Part shown: positions 1 through 6,161 of the stretch, in pieces
How positions within the stretch are numbered: position 1 is the stretch's first letter
How the letters are laid out: each line of letters opens with the position of its first letter
Assembly: GCA_016303175.1 (NCBI GenBank)
Contig: JAEDMF010000048.1
Coordinates: 1-11,056, forward strand
Length of the DNA stretch: 11,056 nt
DNA from: Bacteroidales bacterium
GTDB taxonomy: Bacteria > Bacteroidota > Bacteroidia > Bacteroidales > UBA932
Reading direction: 5' to 3'
Position numbers and translations under genes: made by a program
The notes under the pieces: generated by a model
What the model was told of the DNA's origin: nothing
Seen by the model: the letters and a program-made list of their open reading frames with translations, nothing else
The model's database searches: none

Positions 1-14
1 ACGGAAAAAGGTGC

Positions 15-22
15 TATATTTG
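15..22 (+). promoter_or_regulatory. Bacteroidetes-type -7 box upstream of trkA
   Basis: The octamer TATATTTG followed by CA matches the Bacteroidetes primary sigma factor -7 consensus TAnnTTTG. A -33 TTTG element would fall just before the window, so it cannot be checked. Transcription would start near base 28-30 and give a leader of about 45 nt before trkA. A small hairpin, TGAGG/CCTCA with a GATA loop, sits at 29-42 at the start of this leader; its role is unknown. Confidence 0.6.
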
Positions 23-75
23 CAAATTTGAGGGATACCTCATTGTAAAACAAGAGCGAAAATTTTTTTGATGGT

Positions 76-1431
76 ATGAAGATTATAATCGCAGGAGCAG
101 GTGAAGTGGGCTCGCATCTGGCAAAGATGCTCGGGAACGCCTCCCACGATCTCATCGTTATCGATTCCGATTCCGCCCGTCTGCAGAACCTTTCGGCAGT
201 TTCCGATGTGATTACGATGGAAGGCAATCCATCTTCCGTCAAAACGCTCAAGGCTGCCGGCATTGACAGAACGGATCTTTTCATTGCAGTCTATCCCGCC
301 GAGTCCCAGGATATCAATATAGTTTCGGCCCTTCTGGCCAAGAGGCTGGGAGCCAAGAAGGTGACCTGCCGCATTGACAATGAGGAATTTCTCGCCTACG
401 ACAATCGCTATATGTTCACGGAAATGGGCGTGGACCTGCTCTTTTATCCGGAGAAGATTGCCGCCACTGAGATTCTGGACCTTCTCAGCCGCACCGCCTC
501 CACCGATGCAATGGACTTTGCCCACGGCAAATTGCAGATGGTAGTGTTCAAGTTGGATGAGGACACTCCCATCATAGACACTACCCTTATGGACTTTGCC
601 CGCAGCGCCGTCGGACGCGAGAATTTCAGGGTTGTTGCCATTTCGAGGGAGAACGAAACTATCATTCCCGGTCCCGACACGCGTTTCAAGGTGAATGATC
701 TGGTATTCATCATTTCCAAGCGGGAAGGCATTGAAATTTTGATGCAGTATATCGGCAAAAGCCACGTCGAGGTGCGCAGTGTGATGATAGTGGGCGGAGG
801 TCCCATAGGTGAGATGCTGGGGCGGGAACTGGCCGAAAAGATGGATGAGGTCAAGATAATAGAGAGGGACAAGGCCCGTTGTATGGAACTGGTGGATAAC
901 CTTCCTTCCAAAGTCATTGTCATAAACGGCGACGGACGGGATTCGGACCTTCTGGCAGATGAAGGCATTAATTCCTATGATGCTTTCGTCGCCTTGACCT
1001 CCAGTTCAGAGACCAACATCCTTGCCTGTGTGGCTGCCAAGAAAATGGGCGTAAGCCGAACCATAGCCCAGGTGGAAAATCTCGAATACATTTCCCTCGC
1101 CGAAGGAATGGGAGTTGATGCTGTCATCAACAAGAAACTTATCACCGCAGGCCGCATATTCAAGTTTACCCTCAGCGACAAGGTTCGCTTCGTCAAGTAT
1201 ATGAGCGGCACCAATGCGGAAATAATAGAATTCAACGTGACCCCGGGCAGCCGTATCACGAAGGCTCCCCTGAAGGATTTGGATTTCCCCTCCGGAGCCA
1301 TCATAGGCGGTGTCATAAGAGGGAATGAGGCCTTCATCGCTGTCGGCGACACCCAAATTCAGGCTTACGACCGGGTGGCTGTGTTCAGTATGCCGTCCGT
1401 GGTCAAGGAAGTAGACCGTTGGTTCCGATGA
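76..1431 (+). CDS. trkA: Trk system potassium uptake regulator TrkA (two RCK units)
   Basis: This encodes a 451-aa cytoplasmic protein that should bind the membrane channel TrkH and gate potassium uptake in response to NAD(H) or nucleotide binding. It has the classic duplicated layout. A first Rossmann RCK-N unit (about 1-125) carries the dinucleotide loop GAGEVGSHLA at 7-16, with the acidic strand end IDSD at 29-32. A first RCK-C unit follows at about 145-225. A second RCK-N unit begins at about 234, with GGGPIGEMLG at 240-249 and the acidic residue E263. A second RCK-C unit is at about 370-451. The length is close to E. coli TrkA (458 aa). The ATG at 76 is preferred because the ATG at 71 runs into a stop after two codons. 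No trkH follows; the next gene is an unrelated lipoprotein after 108 nt. The family call is secure. Whether it serves TrkH or a Ktr-like channel cannot be told from here. Confidence 0.95.
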   Translation: MKIIIAGAGEVGSHLAKMLGNASHDLIVIDSDSARLQNLSAVSDVITMEGNPSSVKTLKAAGIDRTDLFIAVYPAESQDINIVSALLAKRLGAKKVTCRIDNEEFLAYDNRYMFTEMGVDLLFYPEKIAATEILDLLSRTASTDAMDFAHGKLQMVVFKLDEDTPIIDTTLMDFARSAVGRENFRVVAISRENETIIPGPDTRFKVNDLVFIISKREGIEILMQYIGKSHVEVRSVMIVGGGPIGEMLGRELAEKMDEVKIIERDKARCMELVDNLPSKVIVINGDGRDSDLLADEGINSYDAFVALTSSSETNILACVAAKKMGVSRTIAQVENLEYISLAEGMGVDAVINKKLITAGRIFKFTLSDKVRFVKYMSGTNAEIIEFNVTPGSRITKAPLKDLDFPSGAIIGGVIRGNEAFIAVGDTQIQAYDRVAVFSMPSVVKEVDRWFR

Positions 1432-1507
1432 ATGCAGGCTCCGATTGTTATATTAGATAAATATGTTTCGCAAGTCTGCTCAATCAAGACCTTAAATGAT
1501 TTGGATA

Positions 1508-1524
1508 GTTGCAAAACTCGAGTC
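1508..1524 (+). repeat. Short leader motif, copy 1 (shared with the leuA leader)
   Basis: The 17-mer GTTGCAAAACTCGAGTC ends 15 nt before the GTG start of the lipoprotein gene. It matches the 17-mer at 6137-6153, just before leuA, at 13 of 17 positions, and all four differences are transitions. It contains the palindrome ACTCGAGT. It could be an interspersed intergenic repeat, an operator or chance. No convincing promoter was found in the rest of this 108-nt gap: TATGTTTC at 1462-1469 is one mismatch from a -7 box but has no well-spaced -33 element. Confidence 0.35.
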
Positions 1525-1539
1525 AAGAGATAAATTACA

Positions 1540-2619
1540 GTGAAAACAAAATTATTATTCATTCTGGCGCTTCTGCCTCTGGTGACCTTATCCTGCAAGA
1601 AGGATGAATCGGAGGAACTCAAGGGTTATCTGAACGGTGCACTTACTTTGGACCAGACCACCTTTATGTTGGATAAGGCCGCCCCGTACATCGAACTGCA
1701 TCCCAAGGGCGTGTATCATCCCAAAGGCAAGAAATTAGGCTGCTACACCTACTTGAGCGGTGTTTCAGGAACTAATGACACTACATATTTTACAACGAAG
1801 GGACCTGCTTACACTTCGGGCGCACCCGTCAAACGAGAGGGCCTCGAACCCGAAAAGGGTTTCCCTGACGAATTGGCCACCTACAGCCTGTTTGTGGTCG
1901 TATATCCGGAGGATGACGAGGATTATTATTCCACCTCGACTTCCTGTACCGTTGTGCTGTTGGACAGGAATCTGAGTGTTCCGGAACTTTCTCTGCTTCC
2001 TTCTCTGGGGAATGTGACGGACTGCTGCGGCAATAAATATAATTATATTACCGTGAATGGAGTGGATTGGATGAAAAGCAACCTCGCAGCCGACCGTACA
2101 ACCACCGATCCCGATGCTATCATAGGTCACGCTCCTTATGACTCGGAGATTGCCGGCAAGGTGTTCGGCCGCCTCTACAGCTATGAGGAGGCACTTTCTG
2201 CCTGTCCCGCCGGCTGGAGCCTGCCTACGGATGCTCAGTGGAAGGCTCTTGCGGAGTCTGTCGCCGGCAGAAGCTACGAGGGTGAACATCCCGACTTCAC
2301 CGGGGTCGCTCCCAAGATGATGATTAATGCCACGGTCAACGGCGACAAAATGTGGGAATATTGGCCCGAAATGGGGGAGATTTCCAGTGACATCTTCAAT
2401 TCCTTTTCCGCGATTCCGGTGGACAGGATGAATGTTGCCGTGCCCGACAGCTACAGAATGGTTATGGATTACGCCTGCTTCTGGACGGCAGACAGCTGCG
2501 CGGATGATTCCTCCTGCGCGTATTTCCGTTACATATATGAGAGAGAGCCGGATGTCAAGGTGGCAAGGGGAGACAAGACTTCCCTTGGCCTTTCAGTGCG
2601 CTGCGTGAGGGAGCACTGA
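1540..2619 (+). CDS. Putative surface lipoprotein with C-terminal FISUMP domain
   Basis: This encodes a 359-aa predicted lipoprotein of unknown function. A type II signal peptide runs from residue 1 to 18, with cysteine 19 in the context VTLSC as the lipidation site. Cys19 is followed by KKDESEE, which resembles the Lys plus Asp/Glu lipoprotein export signal that sends Bacteroidota lipoproteins to the cell surface. Residues 25-160 form an unrecognised, probably beta-rich region. Residues about 168-358 match the Fibrobacter succinogenes major paralogous domain: VDWMKSNLA at 175-183, GRLYSYEEALSACPAGWSLPTDAQW at 210-234, a central FNSFSAIP at 286-293, FWTAD at 314-318 and the closing LSVRCVRE at 351-358. 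The start is GTG, chosen because the signal peptide begins directly there. The gene is convergent with the comEC-like gene, 23 nt away. An extracellular binding or adhesion role is plausible for FISUMP proteins, but no ligand can be inferred. Confidence 0.88.
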   Translation: MKTKLLFILALLPLVTLSCKKDESEELKGYLNGALTLDQTTFMLDKAAPYIELHPKGVYHPKGKKLGCYTYLSGVSGTNDTTYFTTKGPAYTSGAPVKREGLEPEKGFPDELATYSLFVVVYPEDDEDYYSTSTSCTVVLLDRNLSVPELSLLPSLGNVTDCCGNKYNYITVNGVDWMKSNLAADRTTTDPDAIIGHAPYDSEIAGKVFGRLYSYEEALSACPAGWSLPTDAQWKALAESVAGRSYEGEHPDFTGVAPKMMINATVNGDKMWEYWPEMGEISSDIFNSFSAIPVDRMNVAVPDSYRMVMDYACFWTADSCADDSSCAYFRYIYEREPDVKVARGDKTSLGLSVRCVREH

Positions 2620-2641
2620 TGCTCTGCTCCGAGACTTTCGG
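2611..2641. terminator. Two small tandem hairpins between convergent genes
   Basis: The 23-nt gap between the lipoprotein gene and the comEC-like gene, plus the overlapping stop-codon region, holds two short inverted repeats. They are GAGCA/TGCTC with a CTGA loop at 2611-2624, and CCGA/TCGG with a five-base loop at 2629-2641, the latter followed by only three T on the plus strand. Being symmetric, they could act on transcripts from both sides. The stems are short and there is no strong T tract, so this is a weak bidirectional terminator candidate. Confidence 0.3.
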
Positions 2642-2642
2642 T

Positions 2643-3788
2643 TTACATATTGGAAATCAACTTTACAAGTGCCTGCAATGCCGTTGCGGGCACTTCGCAT
2701 ATGTGGGCAAGGACTGTTGTTGCGGCGGAGTCGGCTCCGAAAATGAGGCTGCCTGCAAGTGCCGCCATACCGCTTGCGAGCATAAGGCTTGTCAGCGGAG
2801 CGGCCAGCAGGTTGGTTAGCAGGAAGTACTGTGGAAAAGTGCCGAAGTGGAACCAAGTAAGCGGGGCTGTGAAAAGCTGGCAGCAAATGCTCAGGGACAG
2901 CACATCCCACAGCCTTTTGCCGGGCTTGATCATGGTCCCGGCCCTTTCCCCATGCAGACTTTCCTCGATGGCGCCGTACCACGACCTCACGTGAGGCCAC
3001 ACAAAGACTATCCCCACCATTGCCAGATAACTCAGCTGGAACCCCAGTTCCCGTATGCAGGAGCTCCTGAAGCATAGCTGAAGAAGCAGGGCTACGCAGA
3101 ATACCTGACGGGCGTCCTGTCTGCGTCCGAGCATATTGCCACCCTCCCTCACGAGGATGAAGAGCCAGGCCCGAACCAGGGAGGGTCCTGCCCCGCAGAG
3201 CAGGGTATAGAGCAGGGTGAGCACTATGGTTGCTCCGCTGCGTAGTCGGCTTGCTCCTCTGGAGTTGCCAGCAAGCTTAAGTATCTTGTTTATAATTAGA
3301 TATATGATGCCGAGGTGCATTCCGCTGAGGGCCAGAAGGTGGGCGGCTCCGGCATTTCTGAAGGCTATGATTGTATCCTTGTGGAGCTGGCTCCTGTCTC
3401 CGAGCAGGAGAGCCTTCAACAGGGCGTTGGTGCTCTCATCGGAGAAGGGTAGAGCATCAATTCGGGAGCAGAGACGCCCGTGCAGCAGGCTTAGTCTTGA
3501 AAAGTCCGTATCGATGCCGGGAGATACTATGCTTGCGTTGCAGAGACAGAAGCAGCCCAGGATGAAGAATATGCCGGTCCAGAGGAGGGGACTGCGCTGC
3601 ATTGTCCCGAAACGGGAGGGCAGAAGTACGGGAAGAGCCGCTGCGCAGAGCAGACAAAGGCAGGCAGGGGCGGCAATGTAGCTGCAGCGGGGCAGGAAGG
3701 CAAGCAGGACAGCGGCCGAGGCAGTGCCTGTGCACAGGGGCAGCGAAACCAGATAGATGTCCTTGCATATGTCTTTCCCTACGTTCAT
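2643..3788 (-). CDS. comEC: Compact ComEC/Rec2 family competence membrane protein
   Basis: This encodes a 381-aa polytopic inner-membrane protein matching the Competence domain of ComEC/Rec2, which forms the channel for single-stranded DNA uptake. The family blocks appear in order: ALLLGDRSQL (126-135), HLLALSGMHLGI (150-161), GAGPSLVRAW (199-208), FQLSYLAMVG (250-259), and QLFTAPLTWFHFG followed by TNLLAAPLTS (304-334). About three hydrophobic segments (17-57 and 68-84) precede the domain. Full-length ComEC proteins are about 650-800 aa, with an N-terminal DUF4131/OB region and a C-terminal metallo-beta-lactamase-like domain. Here only about 40 residues separate the early helices from the Competence domain, so the OB fold is missing or vestigial, and the protein stops soon after the last helices with no hydrolase domain. 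The frame is intact, so this looks like a compact family version rather than a pseudogene. It sits alone, divergent from ackA, 12-18 nt downstream of its own -7 box. DNA uptake activity is inferred only. Confidence 0.85.
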   Translation of the reverse strand: MNVGKDICKDIYLVSLPLCTGTASAAVLLAFLPRCSYIAAPACLCLLCAAALPVLLPSRFGTMQRSPLLWTGIFFILGCFCLCNASIVSPGIDTDFSRLSLLHGRLCSRIDALPFSDESTNALLKALLLGDRSQLHKDTIIAFRNAGAAHLLALSGMHLGIIYLIINKILKLAGNSRGASRLRSGATIVLTLLYTLLCGAGPSLVRAWLFILVREGGNMLGRRQDARQVFCVALLLQLCFRSSCIRELGFQLSYLAMVGIVFVWPHVRSWYGAIEESLHGERAGTMIKPGKRLWDVLSLSICCQLFTAPLTWFHFGTFPQYFLLTNLLAAPLTSLMLASGMAALAGSLIFGADSAATTVLAHICEVPATALQALVKLISNM

Positions 3789-3805
3789 AGTCCCCGCATT
3801 TTGTG

Positions 3806-3813
3806 CAAATATA
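3806..3813 (-). promoter_or_regulatory. -7 box for the comEC-like gene
   Basis: On the minus strand this reads TATATTTG followed by CA, a full match to TAnnTTTG, placed 17 nt before the ATG at 3788. It would give a very short leader of about 10 nt. No clear TTTG element is seen at the usual -33 distance. It is the same TATATTTGCA sequence found before trkA. Confidence 0.5.
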
Positions 3814-3849
3814 GGACTTCTTATTGATAGTTCTTTCGTAAACTTTCAT

Positions 3850-3857
3850 TATCTTTG
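3850..3857 (+). promoter_or_regulatory. -7 box for the ackA-pta transcript
   Basis: TATCTTTG followed by CA matches TAnnTTTG. The nearest upstream TTG (3824-3826) is 23 nt away, a little longer than the usual spacing of about 20, so the -33 element is uncertain. Transcription should begin near 3863, leaving roughly 19 nt to the ATG at 3882 or only 10 nt to the alternative ATG at 3873. The box lies 36 bp from the opposing comEC -7 box. Confidence 0.6.
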
Positions 3858-3881
3858 CATTCTTGACTAATAATGTTTTTT

Positions 3882-5093
3882 ATGATAGTTTTGGTACTCA
3901 ATTGCGGCAGCTCGTCTCTCAAATACCAGCTGCTGGATATGAAAAGCGAGGAGGTTTACTCTCTTCTTGCAAAGGGTCTCGTGGAGCGTATCGGATGCGA
4001 GGGCGGACACCTCAAGCATCAGCCGTCCGGCAAGGATGTGTTCGAACTGGTGCAGGATATTCCCGACCATACCGTGGGCATACAACTTGTGCTGGACGCT
4101 CTTGTGAACTCCGTACACGGCGTGCTTTCGGATTTGGGCGATATTGAGGCTGTCGGCCACAGGGTAGTGCACGGCGGCGAGGAGTTTTTCCGCAGCGCCC
4201 TCATTACTCCCGAGGTCATCTCACAAATCAAAAAATGCTGCGAGATTGCTCCTCTTCACAATCCCGCCAACCTGCTTGGCATTGAGGCTGTATACAAGAA
4301 CCTGCCTGACGTGCCTCAGGTAGCCGTTTTCGATACGGCCTTCCACCAGACTATGCCGGACTACAACTTTCTCTACGGAATACCGTATGAGTTCTATACA
4401 AAATACCGCATCCGCCGTTACGGCTTCCACGGCACTTCCCACAAGTTTGTGAGCCAGAGGGGAGCCAAGTTCGCCGGCCTCGACCTGAACAACAGCAAAA
4501 TCATTACCTGCCATCTTGGAAACGGCAGTTCCATAACGGCCGTGGAGAATGGCAAATCGCTGGATACCAGCATGGGCTTCACTCCGCTTGAAGGTGTGCT
4601 GATGGGTACCCGGAGCGGCAGCGTGGATCCCGAGGTTCTCTGCTACCTGATGGAGAAGGAGGGACTGGATGCCAAGGGTGTGAGCCAGCTTCTCAACAAA
4701 AAGTCAGGTCTGCAGGGCGTTTCTGGTGTGAGCAGCGACTGCCGTGACTGCGGTAACGCAGCCGAGGCGGGAAATCCCCGGGCAAAGGTGGCTCTTAAGA
4801 AACTCTCCCACGACATCATCAAGTACATCGGAGCTTATGCGGCCCAGATGAACGGAGTGGATCTTATCGTGTTCACCGGTGGCATAGGCGAGAACAACGG
4901 TCGCATCCGCAGTCGTGTATGCCGCAATTTGACCTATCTTGGAGTGGATTTCAACGCCGAGGCCAACGAGACCCGCGGTGAGGAGATTATGCTCACCAAT
5001 CCGGGCTCTAAGGTTAAGGTTGCCGTTATCCCCACAAACGAGGAGCTGATGATTGCCCGTGACACAATGAATATTGTAAACAACATAGACTGA
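3882..5093 (+). CDS. ackA: Acetate kinase
   Basis: This encodes a cytoplasmic enzyme of about 403 aa that converts acetyl phosphate and ADP to acetate and ATP, the substrate-level phosphorylation step of acetate fermentation, and runs in reverse for acetate activation. Numbered from the ATG at 3882, the ASKHA-fold signatures are NCGSSSLKY (7-15), FDTAFHQT (150-157), RRYGFHGTSH (178-187), HLGNGSS (211-217), GTRSGS (242-247) and FTGGIGEN (331-338). Residues equivalent to the Methanosarcina catalytic set are all present: Asn7, Arg94, Asp151, His183, Arg244 and Glu387. The length is normal. The start at 3882 gives the usual family N-terminus (a few residues before VLNCGSSS). An upstream in-frame ATG at 3873 would add three residues (MFF) and cannot be excluded. 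The gene heads the cluster with pta, 7 nt downstream. Confidence 0.97.
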   Translation: MIVLVLNCGSSSLKYQLLDMKSEEVYSLLAKGLVERIGCEGGHLKHQPSGKDVFELVQDIPDHTVGIQLVLDALVNSVHGVLSDLGDIEAVGHRVVHGGEEFFRSALITPEVISQIKKCCEIAPLHNPANLLGIEAVYKNLPDVPQVAVFDTAFHQTMPDYNFLYGIPYEFYTKYRIRRYGFHGTSHKFVSQRGAKFAGLDLNNSKIITCHLGNGSSITAVENGKSLDTSMGFTPLEGVLMGTRSGSVDPEVLCYLMEKEGLDAKGVSQLLNKKSGLQGVSGVSSDCRDCGNAAEAGNPRAKVALKKLSHDIIKYIGAYAAQMNGVDLIVFTGGIGENNGRIRSRVCRNLTYLGVDFNAEANETRGEEIMLTNPGSKVKVAVIPTNEELMIARDTMNIVNNID

Positions 5094-5100
5094 TACTGTT

Positions 5101-6105
5101 ATGACACTTATCGAGAGCATTATAGAGCGCGCCAAATCCAACAGGCAGCGCATCGTCCTTCCCGAGTCTCTGGAGGAACGCACCATCAAGGCGGCCGATA
5201 TGGCCCTTGCAGACTCCCTTGCTGACATCATTCTCATAGGTTCTGAGAAAGAAATTATGGCAAAGGCAGCAGAATACGGCCTGAAGCATATTTCCAAAGC
5301 CACTATCATCGACCCTGCAACCAGCCCCAAGACGGCAGAGTATTCCAAACTTCTTTACGAACTCCGCAAGAACAAAGGTATGACTCCCGAACAGGCAGAT
5401 GCGCTGGTGCAGAATCCCTTGTATTTCGGCTGTCTCATCATAAAGAGTGGCGATGCCGATGGCCAGATTAGCGGCGCTCTCTCAACCACGGGTGATACCC
5501 TCCGTCCCGCTCTCCAGATTATCAAATGCGCCCCCGGCATATCCTGTGTAAGCGGCGCTATGCTTATGATTAGCGACAGGACAGAGTACGGCGACAACGG
5601 CATTATGGTCTTCGGCGACATAGCCGTGACCCCCGTTCCGGATGCTTCCCAGCTCGCGCAGATTGCCGTGTGCACAGCCAGGACCGCAAAAAGCGTGGCC
5701 GGCATAGAGGAACCCCGCGTGGCAATGATGTCATTCTCCACCAAGGGCAGCGCCAAGCACGAGGTTGTGGATAAGGTAGTCGAGGCTACCCGTCTGGCCC
5801 ACGAACTCGATCCTGAGCTCAAACTGGACGGCGAGCTTCAGGCAGATGCGGCTCTGGTACCCTCCGTGGCCAGCAAGAAAGCCAAGGGTAGCGAGGTTGC
5901 AGGCAAGGCTAACGTGCTGGTGTTCCCCAGCCTCGAGGCCGGCAATATAGGCTATAAACTTGTCCAGAGGCTTGGCGGCGCCGATGCCATCGGTCCCATA
6001 CTCCAGGGCATAGCCCGTCCTGTCAATGACCTCAGCCGCGGCTGCTCAGTTGATGACATCTATAAGATGATAGCCATCACTGCCTGCCAGGCAATGGGGG
6101 AGTAA
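5101..6105 (+). CDS. pta: Phosphate acetyltransferase (short form)
   Basis: This encodes a 334-aa cytoplasmic enzyme that converts acetyl-CoA and phosphate to acetyl phosphate and CoA, feeding acetate kinase. It is the short form, consisting only of the PTA_PTB domain, without the N-terminal DRTGG and P-loop-like regions of the enterobacterial enzyme of about 714 aa. Signatures include IVLPES (18-23), the KSGDADGQISGALSTT stretch (115-130), FPSLEAGNIGYKLVQRLGG (275-293) and PVNDLSRGCS (307-316). Ser312, Arg313 and Asp319 correspond to the Ser309, Arg310 and Asp316 studied in Methanosarcina thermophila. The ATG lies 7 nt after the ackA stop, so the two are almost certainly cotranscribed. Downstream, 56 nt containing a 20-bp inverted repeat separate it from leuA. 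Confidence 0.97.
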   Translation: MTLIESIIERAKSNRQRIVLPESLEERTIKAADMALADSLADIILIGSEKEIMAKAAEYGLKHISKATIIDPATSPKTAEYSKLLYELRKNKGMTPEQADALVQNPLYFGCLIIKSGDADGQISGALSTTGDTLRPALQIIKCAPGISCVSGAMLMISDRTEYGDNGIMVFGDIAVTPVPDASQLAQIAVCTARTAKSVAGIEEPRVAMMSFSTKGSAKHEVVDKVVEATRLAHELDPELKLDGELQADAALVPSVASKKAKGSEVAGKANVLVFPSLEAGNIGYKLVQRLGGADAIGPILQGIARPVNDLSRGCSVDDIYKMIAITACQAMGE

Positions 6106-6127
6106 TTTTTGTAAGATGTAAAATTTG

Positions 6128-6147
6128 AGTTTCGCAGCTGCGAGACT
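6128..6147. repeat. 20-bp inverted repeat in the pta-leuA gap
   Basis: AGTTTCGCAG and CTGCGAGACT are inverted copies with no spacer and a single G-T mismatch (6131/6144). The central 12 bases, TCGCAGCTGCGA (6132-6143), form a perfect palindrome. It lies 14 nt before the leuA start and has no following T tract, so it resembles a dimeric repressor operator or a palindromic repeat more than a terminator. No leader peptide with leucine codons fits in the 56-nt gap, which argues against classical attenuation here. Only an imperfect -7-like stretch (TA, three bases, TTTG, at 6119-6127) precedes it. Confidence 0.5.
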
Positions 6148-6153
6148 TGAGTC
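6137..6153 (+). repeat. Short leader motif, copy 2 (shared with the lipoprotein leader)
   Basis: The 17-mer GCTGCGAGACTTGAGTC overlaps the right half of the inverted repeat and ends 8 nt before the leuA ATG. It matches the motif at 1508-1524 at 13 of 17 positions, with all differences being transitions, and both copies point the same way relative to the downstream gene. Confidence 0.35.
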
Positions 6154-6161
6154 TATAAACT

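Noticed and set aside
40..765. Minus-strand ORF of 241 codons opposite trkA
   Set aside because: It mirrors the codon structure of trkA and shows no family motif; trkA is unambiguous.
3457..3849. Minus-strand 130-codon ORF with a CTKCGDYE stretch, starting above comEC
   Set aside because: It runs in another frame over the comEC N-terminus, crosses the comEC -7 box, and shows only a chance Cys pair.
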